Assembly: GCA_965153455.1 (NCBI GenBank)
Contig: OZ234501.1
Coordinates: 12,152,001-12,216,000 of the forward strand
DNA length: 64,000 bases
Source: Sphagnum compactum
Lineage: Eukaryota; Bryophyta; Sphagnopsida; Sphagnales
Reading direction: 5' to 3'
Below are positions 10,690 to 23,356 of this stretch, in pieces. The notes under the pieces were generated by a model. It worked only from the letters and a program-made list of their open reading frames with translations, was not told the origin of the DNA and did not search any database. A program made the position numbers and the translations under genes. Every line of letters starts with the position of its first letter. Positions within the stretch are counted from its first letter, which is position 1.

Positions 10690-13600
10690 TGATTGACATT
10701 GAAATAGCCAACTACATCCAACATCGTATCATTTTCCTCAATGATATCTACTTCCATCAAAAAATTAGTAATGGATTACCCTTTTCTTGTGAACCATTTG
10801 TTTATGCATCAACGGACCAATTCTTCATTATCATTACAAGCTTGTCCAAGTTGTCAATTTTAAACCTATAGTGTTGTAAGCTTGTCAACATTCCAACAAC
10901 ATTAATGATTATCTTAGTTTCAATTTGGGATTTTAGAATCTTGAATACTTGGGTCAAAACACATAACAAAGCAAGGAACCAAGAAGGGCATTGGATGTTA
11001 AACATTATCAGTCAAAATCAAACATTTATTTTTTCAATACTTTAAAACAATAGTTATCATGTCAAGTTAGTTTTTTTTCCCTCATATGAATGTCAAGGAA
11101 CTTAGAATAAAAATTCATTTGATCCAATTTTAAGTTTTGGTTTTGATCTATAATGTTTGAAAATATACACATATTACATCAGATGGGGTCAATTTTGCAA
11201 AGGACTATCAAAAGGATTCATATAATAAAAGAATTTTCATTGAAAAATATAGATGATAAGAACATATAAGCCACATTCAAAAATCACTCATAATTTTTTA
11301 AATGTGAAATTTTAAAACTTTAAAAATTCAAAGAATGTTTCAAAATCATTTCAAAATTTCAGAGCTTCAAGAGTCCTTTACCACATATAAATGGGTTATA
11401 ATGTACATGATGTATTGAAAAACGTTATAGCTTAAAATATAATAAAACCAAAGAATGTGAAAATAATTTTTGGTGATGATTTAAAAATTTGATCATTTTT
11501 CAAGATGAAGCATTGAATCTGTCAAGAATTTGCACATTTTAAAAAATTCATATTTATTAACTAATGACTAACACGAAAAATGTGATGCATTGGGGAAAAT
11601 TTTAATATTTCTTTGAACAAGTTGTAAAAAAATTCATTTGCATGTAAAAATTACTTTTGGGGAAAAAACTTGCAATCCTTTTCCAAAGTGTTAATCCTTT
11701 TTGCTCTTAGTTCCAAGTTTTGACCCACTTTTTGAACCACAAAAAAAATGTTGGAAAATCAAACTTCATGGGTCTTCCACCAACTCAAAGGCCATACAAC
11801 ATTTCTAGCTTCACTAACATATTGATTGAATAGAAATAATTTATTCTTCATTAATTGTTCAAAGTAGCCTCATTAAACATTGTCACTACCCCAAAAATGG
11901 ATTCATTTTCATCATTAATCATTTTTGGTTTAATAGCAACATCAATGTTTAGATTTAGAAACTATAAAGCAATTACCAACAATCATGACATCAAACTCTT
12001 GTTGTCATATTCTACCACCATTTGTACAACTTTGGCTCTTTTAGCAATTTCTTTCAAAATGTATAGGGATTTGAATTGTAAGTTCAACATCAAAGCAAAC
12101 ATGTTGTGGGCCTTGGCAACATTGTAGGTAGATGTTTAATGCTAGAAATGGTGCAAGGATTGCCTTAACTTTTACCATCATATAGATACACAAAACCCCA
12201 ATTTAGACTCAAAATTCCCCCTCACAAAATTGAGAGAGGTTACTCTAATTGCTTCATCTCATTCTGTATAGACACATTTATTGATAATGCAACATTTAGG
12301 GCACCATCAAAAAGTAGTTAGTATCCTCGGGTTTGATTGGAGATACATTGTTTCACAACGAGGAACATGGTTTTAATAACCATAGATTGTATATTACCAA
12401 AGTGTTTGCATTCAACACATGACCTTGTAACTCTTGGGTTTCTTGCTTCCAATAACACAAGTTTATGGCATCATAATATTCAAAGGTTTTTCGGAAAAAA
12501 CTCACCTTACTACCAAGCTTGGTCTTCATGGGTGTTTTAGCTTTTGATGGAAGAACCCAACATCAACACATGCCTTCTGGCATTTGGTATATTTTTTGCT
12601 AACCTTCTTAATCAATTTTTTTATATAACATAGATTGTGTTCAAACTAACATCACAAAAACCAACACAAACATTAGTATCATTGCAAACATATTAGCATG
12701 TTTTATTGAAAGCATGACCAAAACATGAACTTCGGATCAAGGAACTAAAAGTGCTAGAGGAATGCAACTAACAACAAAAACAAGAATTTTTGCAAAGGTG
12801 AACAGATTGCCACCCTCATCCTTCATGTAGGTAATAATTTTTTCCAACAAATTGTAAGAAGATAAGAAATCCCTGACTTACATTGCCATTACAACTCTAG
12901 TTGTATTAGTCGTTTCAAAAAATCCCCTTGTCACATGGTAAGGTACCCATTGTGAATTTATGAAATTAATCACAAGGGCAAACATATCATGTTTAAATCT
13001 AAACATCCACAAGTCAAAATATTTTACATTGTTGTAACACATGAATCCAAAACTAGAATCACATATCGTTCCATGGTTTTAAAGACTAATGAAAGGATGG
13101 CAAATTGAACCATTTACTTTTGACTTGGAAAGACAACCTTGGGATTTTGATGAATGACCAAACACCTTGGCCACTGGCTTTCTGTAATAGATATGTGCAT
13201 GTAAGCTTTGGCAACAAATAACAAGTCCTCTTTGAATCTCAATTGTTGTGCATCATCTTTCTTATCAAGATTAGTTGACCCAAAATTTTATATGATGGCC
13301 CCATAACCAACAACATACCTCTTTTTGGATTTTTCCTTTTTTTTTTTGCAACAAGAGTTAAATTAGTACTCTTCCACCTATGCTAAACAATTGAATGTTT
13401 AATCAAAATATGTTTCTTCATAAAAGTAGTCCCATGTTGTTGGTTGTATGAAATCATATGTTTCCGTTTCTTGGTGGTACTACCAAAACTACAAGTCCAA
13501 GAAACAAAGTGGCAAACAACACAATGCATGGTTCAAAGCATAACAAGATTAAGTTTATTACCATCATTCACCATTAAAAAATGCCAAAGGAAAGACAACA

Positions 13601-13790
13601 TGTGGTGAGGGACCCATATTTGCTGATTTCGGGTCAATTGAGCTTTCAATACCTCCCATGCAATTTTTGTTTCTGCATCCAAGCTGCTAAAGGTTTCAAT
13701 GTGTTCAAAAGCATTTGGTGTTAATCCATTTAGTGTTGAAATTGAACCAACCATTGGCCTTGAAACCATAGCAAATTTCCAATTTTCCAA
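10690..13790 (-). pseudogene. hAT-type transposase (copy 2), near full length but dead
   Basis: Reading down the minus strand, a zinc-finger-like region rich in TTKKRKHMISYNQQHG (about 13470-13400) leads to LLFVAKAYMHISITESQWPR (13240-13170), KTMERYVILVLDSCVT (13085-13035), FRFKHDMFALVINFINSQW (13005-12950) and YMKDEGGNLFTFAKI (12830-12785). Then come the LKHP..KTKLGSKVSFF region (12550-12490), AHNMFALMLNLQFKSL (12120-12070), PLSWWKTHEV (about 11785) and the C-terminal dimerisation domain, SQIETK..DNLDKLVMIMKNW (10925-10810), in order. Stops and frame changes occur throughout. About 0.7 kb of foreign sequence (11020-11720) separates PLSWW from the dimerisation domain. An intact protein of this family would join a transposase dimer that cuts and pastes the element. 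Confidence 0.8.
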
Positions 13791-15304
13791 GTCAATAACA
13801 TCATCATAATGTTGTTACAAGTCTTCATTCAAGTTGAATGTTTCCATCTTTGCCATTTGCCTTTGACTTTGTGAGAAAAATAGTGAATTTCAAAACTAAT
13901 TGGGAGCTTCTTATTGATTACAAACAAAGATTATGAATAGAGGAAGTTCATGTGGTTTTGTTGGATGGAATAGGAAATTTTGGTAAGGATTCTACATCAA
14001 TTTGGTTTTAAAGCTTTTCACCTAAAAAATCAAGACTCAAGACCTTAATGCAAAATAAGGTTTTGGAACTTCCAAGCCCAAATAATAAGTGTTAGAGCAA
14101 CAATGGCTATTGGCCTTTCAACTCCGAGCATGTAAAAACAAATCGGTGGAAGTTCATAAGAGATAAATAAACCCTAACTAAGTTCAAGTAGATAGTGAAC
14201 TATGAAAGCTCACAAGACAATGGACTTCATAAGCTTTTTTTTTTGTAATATTGAAAAAGACAGAATTTTAAAACGAAGCTTTCAAATAGAAGCTTGAACC
14301 TCCTTGCAATCAAATAACCTCATGAAAATTGCCACCTTAAGACAAGTGACTCAAGACTCATAAAACAAACAAACATTAGCTATGAAGAAGATAATTTACT
14401 TGAATTCTACAGAAATCAAATTCATGTTTTAGAGACAAAAGAAAAAATCATTGAAGCGAAATTGTGCACTCCCAATGTAGTTTTTTGATTTGAGCTTTGA
14501 TCAATATGTTGCAAAAATCAAATGATACTTGTAGTAGCATTCAAAGGAAAGCACAAAATTACAACTAAAAATAAAAGTGGCTATTGAACCTAGGTAGAGT
14601 TTGATGGAATTTGTCATCCTAAGTTTTGAGTTCTAATAAAGCAAGGGGCCATGTTGTCAAAAGCCAAAACGAGAGGCGATGGAAATAGAAAATGATTTAT
14701 GTTCATGATTTGAAGTTTAGGGCAAAGAATGAACACCTAAATGGATGAAAAAGGTAGGATGAAAAGAGATGAACATGAATAAATTAAGATGAAAAATGAG
14801 GATGATAAAAAACTAACCGACCTAGGTGAATGAGAGAGGTTCACATATGGGTCTAGGTAGGGTATGGATTCTTCTTTAAATTATACCTGTCAATCAAGTA
14901 TTCAAGGGTATCAGAAATCCTAATACCTAGCTAAGCAGGTTCTATACTGGGTGTTTTGTGTAAATAGAACTGGCAGGTAAGTTATCCAATACTCGTACCT
15001 AAAACTAGGTTGATACCTGGGTCGTTTTTAAGTATCCGTCCAACATTGGTTTTTACCACATTGGTACCAGTGTGGATGCCAGTTCACCCTCTGGAAGGAG
15101 GCATAACTAATGTGTAGTTCTTGAATAGATTATTGCCCTTTCTTTTTGAGAAACTATAGAGCAACTATTTCATTATATTCCCGTTTCGTTCCTAACCATG
15201 GTTAACAATGGACTGGAACATAGCTAACCATAGTGGTTAGACCATCCACAGGTATCCTCCACCTTTCTAGTAACTACTACCAAGTGCCAATTGCCTTTTT
15301 TCAC
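13791..15304. other. Gene-free spacer
   Basis: No frame of note. The stretch 14900-15050 has several 'aggta' / 'tacct' phrases but no clear repeat unit. Confidence 0.45.
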
Positions 15305-15530
15305 TCTCAAAATGGCTCAAAATATTATGTACATAATTGGTTTTCTAGTTGTCACATAACAACATTGGTTTTGAAAAATGACCAGATTTCTCCATTGGGT
15401 TCTTCTAGCATGTAGCCAAAACTGTGAAGGGTACTTACAAGTTTTTACTTGAACATCCCCGGTCTTTTGCCAAATTTGGCTAAATCTTGTTGGAGACAAT
15501 CACCAGTTTGGTTACAACACAAAAAAATTT
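15305..15530 (+). repeat. Dispersed repeat family, copy 1 ('AGCCAAATTTGGCT' family)
   Basis: The order of phrases is: 'ttttctagttgtc', 'cagatttctccattgggttc', 'gcatgtagcc', 'tttttactt', 'gccaaatttggctaaat', then 'caatcac' and 'acaacacaaaaa'. The same order occurs near 28030-28260 and 34135-34330, and the second half near 25320-25410 and 26180-26260. The central palindrome AGCCAAATTTGGCT marks the family. No terminal repeats or protein were recognised. Confidence 0.65.
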
Positions 15531-15662
15531 TAAAAAAAGAAAAAACTCTAGGTATCAACTAGCCTAACTTGGCATTCGTTGGGTTCAATGTTGTGTTTTG
15601 TCAAGGTGTCAAATTCTTCATCAAGAGATTTCATTTTGCTTCCAATGTCTTGGTACAACATA

Positions 15663-15796
15663 ATAAAAACCTGCCCTAATTCTTTGTAGTGTATTTAGAC
15701 GACCATTGCCAAGTGCAAAACTCAGCAATGGATGATTCTTCCAGGATCTTATGAAATGGAAGAGTCCGTCTTGTGAAAATTAGGGCAGGTTTTTAT
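15663..15796. other. 134-bp sequence folding into a three-way junction on a 19-bp perfect stem
   Basis: The ends are perfect inverse complements over 19 bp (15663-15681 with 15778-15796, ATAAAAACCTGCCCTAATT). Inside, AGACG (15697-15701) pairs with CGTCT (15767-15771) and closes two hairpins. CCATTGC (15703-15709) pairs with GCAATGG (15725-15731). GATTCTTCC (15734-15742) pairs with GGAAGAGTC (15758-15766) with one wobble. Only 1, 2 and 0 nt separate the three helices at the junction, so the layout is compact. I recognise no ncRNA family. It may be a small foldback transposon or a structured RNA. Confidence 0.6.
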
Positions 15797-18700
15797 GCCA
15801 GAGAAGCATAAGGCCCTTGACCCTTACTTGTTTTTTGGTGCCCATCACTTGGGCTATGGCCCTTAGGCACCTCAAAACAAGGGCCTCCGATAAACCTATG
15901 CTTAATTTATCAAAAGGGAAGAATTCTGAGGAATAACTTACTTTGGAATGGAAACTCTGCTGGCCATTATGGACAAGAATTATGACATTCTTTGCACTAG
16001 AGGAATCAAACATTAGAGGAAAGAATTGGCAGCAAATTGCCACCTACTGAATAGTTAGGTCCAACATCTTTTTCAATGGCTATATATATATAGCCAGAAA
16101 GTGCTAAAATCAAGTGGGTTTTAAGATTTTCAATAGCCAGATTTTTAGTCCAAATTTTAATCCAATTTTTAGCCCAATTTCTATCCATGGTAAGTAGGAT
16201 AACCCAAAAAAATAAAATAAATGAGGTTTAACATATTTTACTTTTATATTTAGTTTATAGCCAAATTTGGTTAAATAGTCGTGTAGATAATTGTCACAGG
16301 TTCCTTTTTTACACAATAAGAATACAAAATCTGCAATTTGAGCTTGCATGGTTGTTGGGAATATCAGGAAATAATTTGTAAGGCTGAATCTCTAGACTCC
16401 AAATCAGGGTTCAAAAGAAGATTTTAGCCAAATTTGACGATAGATCAGACATGAAAGTTTTTTTTAAAAAATGAGTCCTTTTATATAATTTGGGCTACCT
16501 ACTAGATTCAACTATTGTAGAAGTTTGGCAAATTAGATTTCTATTTTCAAAATCTGGCGGATCCTTAGGGTCCAATATTCATGAAAATCCATTGCATGCA
16601 TCAAAATCATATTATTAAAGAGAAAAAAAAAGAGTCCGAAGTACAAATATTTAAGGCAAGTGAATTAATCTGTTTTCATCAATGGTTCTTTGTTTTTTTC
16701 TTTTTTTTTTTCTTTTTCCACATGGTAAGCAAGCAAAAGTATATATTTAGCCAATAAATTTGGCGATATTATCCAAAATACGAAAGTAGAAAACCAAGTT
16801 TTTTATTTTTAAAAATAAAACCCTTAAATAATATCGTAGGAAAAATGTGGTGATTTTTGACATTAATAATATTATCATTTGTTCACACCAAAAAAAGAGA
16901 AAATATTCCAAAGAATATGTTTTACTCCAAAATAATTTTTTTTCCCCAACAAAAAAAATATAGCTCTACTATAACTCATGTAACTATGGAGAACTTGAAG
17001 AAGTGTTAGGGTTATATATTTGCTTTCAATTTGAAAATTTGTGTTTGTAAAGCTTGAAGATAGATTTTCCCTTTCATGTTTATAATATTGGAGCATATTG
17101 CTTACAAAGAGAAGTTCTTGGTTTGTGATTGGTCAAGTTGTAGTAGTGGTCTTATTGAGGCAACATATTATTTGTCTATAATAGCAAACATGGATAAAGG
17201 TGCCGACATTTTACATTTCAAGATCAACACCAAACAATACATTAATGCAACAAACCTAAAAAAAACCCTAAAACTTGATTTCAATTTGAACTTGTGGGTG
17301 TGTAAAATTTGATGGAGAATGGTCTGCATATGCCATGATTGTGACAGAAAGTATGTGAGTTCAACATAGAGGGACCATAAGGTTAACTTCTTACAAGCAC
17401 ATGCCTAACATTTGTCAAGTGGTGGGGTTCTAAGGACTGGATCTGTCACACAACTGCATAGATAAGCTTTGTTAGAAAAGTTGAGGAGCTCTCATTCCAT
17501 CTCCCACCTCAATGTCATCCATAACCAATTCAGATTTCTTCCCCTAATACTTGGTAAGTGAACATTCATGTCCTTACAATAATGCACATTCCCTGCATGT
17601 CATGCCCAGCAACTCATTACAATATATATTTTGAATATAGTGTTAATGGAACTAATCGGTTTTTGGCATCTTGGGTACATTTGTTTGTAATTTTACCTCA
17701 CTCAAGTCTCTCAATGTATCTGGAAATTCTATTATGGAACTTCCCTTGGGATAGGTTTTACAATGGCTCTAGTTAGGTTTGGTATTCAACCTTGTTCTTG
17801 TGACATTTATGTTAGACAATGGGCTTGAGTAGAAGCAATCACAATCAAATACTTGCACAAGCTTTTGTGCAATCATCATTGTAATTGAATTGCTTCATTT
17901 GTTTGTTTCACTAGCTTATTGTCAAGAATTTTGTGATCTAGGAGTGGTAGGAACAATTGTACAAGCAATGATCTTTCAACACTTCCAAATACCCTTGAGA
18001 ACCACATTGACCTTGGTTAGTTCAAAGTAAAACTTCTTTTTCCCCTTTCTAGTTTTTTTTATTCTTTAATGAGGATTGTAATGTTTGCAACGAATTTCAA
18101 ATCAATGTTGCAAACAATGCTTGTTCTTGAAAAATATCTTTATATAGTTTGATGGGTAGAATTAATGATGCAAATCTTATAAAATATAGATCTTATTGTC
18201 ATTTTGTCTTTTTCTTCACAACATGTGTTGGAGAACTATCTTTTTTTTACCACCATGTTTTCGGATAGTGATAATGCACTTTTGTTTAGCCTTTTGTTAT
18301 TTTCAAGAGATGATATATCTTGGTGTTCAACATGTATGTCTATTGTTGGTGCATGATGTAGATATGAATTAATTTTGTGGTTTTTCTTTTGGAGGCTATA
18401 GGGAATCAAAAATGGAAATGCAATAGAACATGATAATGCCATGCAAGTATATCACTAGAAAAAATCTCATATTATGCAATCATTCAATTTGCGACTATAT
18501 GTGATTAAATGTCAATTGCAATTATGCTTTGTCATATTTATAATTAATCATCATCCATTTCAATCCATTACATTTTTTGTGACTATGGTGTAACTAATTT
18601 GTAACTATTAAGTTTTACATCTTTCAATGTTGATTAGTTTTTGTGATTTTCATGCACGTGACATGATTTGACACCATCTAAAATAAATGATGAAAATTCG

Positions 18701-19315
18701 CAATGTATTTTTAAAACATAATTTTTAAAATTATTATTATATTGCTGCATGGCATTTTGTAATGAATTACAACATATTTTCAAATAATGGTGATTAGTTG
18801 CAAACTTTATACAAATGGTCAACATATGAGGGTGTATATATTTAATGTATACATCATTTATGTGGAGTGTGATGATATCATGTTAAGTCATTGTTTATAA
18901 ATATTTGTTGCATGTGACTTCACTTATGTAACTAATGAAATTTTAATATACATGTTGGTTGCAACTTATTTTTAGTTACAAATTATAATCACAAATTGAG
19001 ACTTTTCTTTAATGTATGACATGTAGTTGTTATATGGTGATCATAAACTATCACCACATGTTGTGTCATGCTTAATATTACAGTTGTTGTGTTAGTAATA
19101 GAAGCTTTTGAAAATAATAATAATAAATTTGAAAAGAAAAAGAAGAAAACATCAAAAATTTTAATCTTATGTTGGAAAAATAGTCTTGCTCGAGAAGTTC
19201 TTCCATTATTTCCTTGTTTCCAATTATTATCTTTAATCTAAAAGTTCAGCTTTGTCTCATCTACAATTATATTTAGCTTGAGCTGTAACTCAATGTGCTT
19301 AATTTGCACTTGTTA
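15797..19315. other. Gene-free spacer
   Basis: No coding similarity was seen. 'ggctatatatatatagcc' (about 16077-16094) is a perfect palindrome. 'agccaaatttggttaaat' near 16259 is a further fragment of the dispersed repeat family. The part 17000-19300 holds only short frames without recognisable motifs. Confidence 0.45.
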
Positions 19316-21748
19316 AAATGGACTTTTGTCTTTATGGATCAAAACAACAATGATGTTGGACCCAATAATGAAGTAAGGCCTTCAAGGCCAATAGGCGCAT
19401 GAAATGTGATTATCATTATTGTTGTGGCAAGATGATATATTAAAAAAAGCTATTATTAATGTTTGCATTGCCATCTATAACCTTCAAAATGGAGCCATGG
19501 TGAAACTCATGTTCATCACTAATCAAATGAAAATAGTGACTATGAAACAAGGCTTGAACATGATGATGACCCACCAAATGAAAATAATGATCATGAGACA
19601 ATGTTTGGGGAAAAAAAAACAATTCATTAGTGACTTTGTGAAAGGTGTTGGGCTTTGTACATAATGGAATTATTCCCTTCCCAAGGCAACCTCATCATAC
19701 TTTGAAGGAAGTAATCGAAGCCCAAGTGATTGGTTTATAATTAGATATAGACTTTGGTAAATTTTCCATTTCTATTCAAGACAAGATTCTTGTAAGAATT
19801 TTGAAAAACACACCAAAAATGACCAAGCAATCACAATTGATGTCATTGCAAATCATGCAAACATGGGTCTTGGTTAGTTACTTACCATGGTAGGTAAGTA
19901 TTGTTAAGTGAAAAGATATGTTATTTCATGTACCCATGGAGTTTTTTTGATGACATGAAAATGACAGTAAAAAGCTATTCATCTTAAAAAATAACCTTAA
20001 GATTTGTTTGACATTACAAATCATAACAACAATTCAAATGTTATCATGGTGTATTAAGAATGTTAATGTGTTCCTAATTTTTCACATGCCCCATGTTGAA
20101 CTTTTTAATGTAAGTGCAAACTCAAATCCAATCATTAGTTTTGCTTCTTGGGACCAATTATCCTAAATGTAGTAATAGTTTGCCATATCCATGCTTATCA
20201 AATGACAATTACGCACCAAGAAGGATGGCAATCCCCATTCTTCAACTTGAGTACCTCCAAGCTTGCAGAGTGTGTATAAGGACAAAATGTCATCAAATGC
20301 GAACGTGGTGGGGGTTTGAAACTTTAACAAAATTGCATCCCATATGGTGAAAAGTATCCTTTGTATGGAAGATTTCAAAAAGATGTACTTGTAGTTGATT
20401 ATTAACCTATTACTAATAAACTTACAAATTTATGCAAAAACTCCACTCATTGTCACAAGTTTTTTGAATTATAACATCAACATGAAAGATGGTTTGGATA
20501 AGACATCAAACTTTGAACCAACAAACATTTTTGAATTTTGGAATGGAAGAAAATGAAAGTGTACCAATGTTTTGGGACTAAAATGACCAATGGGAACTAT
20601 TTGTATTAACAATAATCATAAAAGAATGTTTTGAGCTTTTTCAAACCCTTGTGTGACAATTTTACATGGTTCACATGTATCAACACAAAAATACAAATTC
20701 CATTGCCCCAAATGTTCAAGTTTTATTGTACGTGCAAAACAAACTAAACAAATATGTGTACATGACCACAAAATGCAATTTTGTGAATTAGTTTGCATTT
20801 TCCTTTTTTTCTTGCATGGTAAGGTTTAAATTAATTTTTAAAAATGAAATCATTTACAATGCATATGTATCCCATGTGTATTTAATAAATTTCAACCTCT
20901 AAAATGAAACATCGAAAGTATTTTTTAGAGGTGAAAGAAAACAAATGTGAGCCTTCATCTATTGCTACTATTTTCTAGGCCTCTTTTTTGTTTCCTTTTT
21001 AATTATTAACATTTTAGAATAGGTTATAGCATTTAGGGAATTATAACCCAATTGCCCAAGCCATTTATGATTTATTAATTTAATTTTAGTTCTCTATTCA
21101 ATCTTAAAAAATTAGATCATAACCTTTTTTCAAAATAAGATGTAAGATTATATCCATTTAACATAATTTACAAATCAAACAACAATTATTTTTTGTCGTT
21201 CTTGTTAATTTTTTAATCAACTTTACAATGATTGTCATATTTTTATTGATCATAAAGATTAATGGGGTCTACATTTATTTAGTAAAATGAGTTGAAATAC
21301 CATATTGTGGTTTAAAGTTTAATGTCACAAGTTATTCTTTTAGTTGAAATATCAAAAATTGAACTTTAAGAATTAGACATACCAAAAAGTCAAAATGCAA
21401 CTTGTTATAAACAATATTTTTTTACTGATAATGTATTACTTACATCATATCTATAAGCCATGTCTATTAATAGATGTATATTTGCATTAACTTTTCCAAG
21501 AGTCTCAAAAACTAGGAGTTACATAATTGGCTAGATTAAATTAATAGAATCTTTATAAATGCAAAAATCTCCAAAATAAAATGAAAGGTGTGAACAAGGT
21601 GTTCAACTTTATTCTCAATTGGTAACAAATTTATGGGACATGTAGCCCATGGTAATGATCATCCTCGAAATTCCAAGTTCATACAATAAAACAAACTTTG
21701 TCATCTTCATAATGGTTTTCGTAGAACTTGTTAAGATAAAAAATGATG
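19316..21748 (+). repeat. 2.4-kb dispersed repeat, copy A
   Basis: Starting at 'aaaatggacttttgtcttta' this stretch matches 52028-54476 almost base for base in the same orientation, with scattered substitutions and small indels. It ends sharply at 'cttgttaagataaaaaatg' (21748). The flanks of the two copies are unrelated, so it is a mobile or duplicated unit. I found no terminal inverted repeats, no Helitron ends and no recognisable protein. Two short frames (near 19419-19664 and 20114-20350) are roughly conserved in both copies but look degenerate. Confidence 0.85.
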
Positions 21749-22700
21749 TTTTAGCTAAACAATGAAAATGAGGTGGAGATCCAAATCTCCCCTAGACATG
21801 ACTTATATTTATGTTTATGAGGCTTGCAAATAAGCCACATACATTAGGTACCAAGATTACTTGCATTATAAAATTACACTCAAATGCCAGAAAACTACAA
21901 GTGCAAAAGAATAGTTCAAAAATAGCACAAAGGCTTATGGCAATCTGACAAAAGAATCTAAGATTCAACTACGTACTTCACCTTATTATTAGTAGTCCAA
22001 TCCTTGATGGCAAACGTCCTAACAAGAATTTAAATGGGTAGTTAGCCTATTTCATAACTTGGATTTCATGAATGACAAGGTGGAAAAACATCTTCACATC
22101 TTTTACCCTACCCAAAATCATAACTACAGACAACTTTTTTGTTAAAGAAAAATACTCTACCAATCATTGTTACAAGAGGGTGTTGGATGCAAATTTAAAC
22201 CACAACCTAGTGATAGGGGTGCACACTAATGGTGGTTCTAGGGCAACTGCATGATTGTTTTGCATAATGATATTAAAGAAGGATGCTCCAAGATTAAGTC
22301 TACCTTCATCCAAAAGAGTTGAAACCTTGATTTGATCAAAATTTGGGCCAATGACCTTTTCAAAACTAAAATGAGCCTTTAGTAACTCTGATTAAGTGAC
22401 CCTGGAAAGTTTCCTTAACAAGAGGATTCAAATAGTACTAAAAATAGATGATGGTTATTGTATTCATTAATTTCTAACTTAGGAATTGATGTTTGAATTT
22501 TGAAATCAAGCACATATCACCATGTGAACATTGTATTTTGATAGTTTCAAAAGTTATCCAATTGTCTCTAATGTATGGGCATTTCATACGTAGTTAATAT
22601 TGCTTGCCCTAGAAGTAGAAGATTACACATTAAATGTTTATTGTTGAATTAGTTTGCCATGTAGTAAAAAATTAGTCATTATTGTTGTCGTGCAAGTGAG
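21749..22700. other. Gene-free spacer
   Basis: No gene, RNA or repeat structure recognised between the 2.4-kb repeat and the next TIR element. Confidence 0.4.
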
Positions 22701-23356
22701 TAGATGCAAGTTAGGGTGGCTCAAAAGCTGCAAGAGTCCTTGTCCCAAAAGTCCATATAAAGTCCATATTTTAACACTAAAATGGAAAAAAAAGTTTAAA
22801 ATCAATGTTGAGTGGGCCCTATGTGGTGATTAATAAATTAATAAAGTCCATAGGAAAGGCTACCCATTTAGAAAACTCTTTAACATACATATTGTTAGGG
22901 GGAAAAAAATAACAATCCAACAAAAAAAGATGACTACGATTAGGACTTTTGAAAATAAGGTCCAAATTCGGTCATTTAAAAGTCCATAATTATTTGTTGG
23001 TAAAAGTTCTTGTTGTAGTTTTTTTCAATCCAATTTTGTTTTCCATCATGTATCATATATTGAATCCCTATAAAAAATATTGAGATGAAATCATAACAAA
23101 AAATGCATTTGAATGTTAATTTAGAACCTAGATTCTGGTCCATATGTCCACTTTAAAAGCCCATTAATATATGATTGGTGTATGTTTATTGAATTTCACC
23201 CCTCAATAAATTTTCTTATTCAAGTTTGCAATCTTAATCCATAATTGTTTTTTATCAAATTGATGATTTTATAATGCAGTTGTGATATTTCAATAGAGTA
23301 CATTTTGCAAAAAGTCCATAAGGACACAAAAAGTGAGCCATTTTAGCTTGCATCTA
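22701..23356. mobile_element. TIR element of 656 bp inserted into a hAT pseudogene
   Basis: The left end TAGATGCAAGTTAGGGTGGC is matched in reverse at the right end by TAGATGCAAGCTAAAATGGC, and the following 'tcaaaa'/'tcactt' also pair. Inside, 'aaaagtccat' and its complement recur several times. On its right side the hAT reading frame (copy 3) stops exactly at 23357, which fits insertion into that gene. No coding frame of its own was seen. The target duplication is not clear. Confidence 0.6.

Noticed and set aside
15663-15796. Hammerhead ribozyme (three-way junction)
   Set aside because: The CUGAUGA and GAAA core strands are not at the junction on either strand, and the junction has only 0-2 nt linkers.
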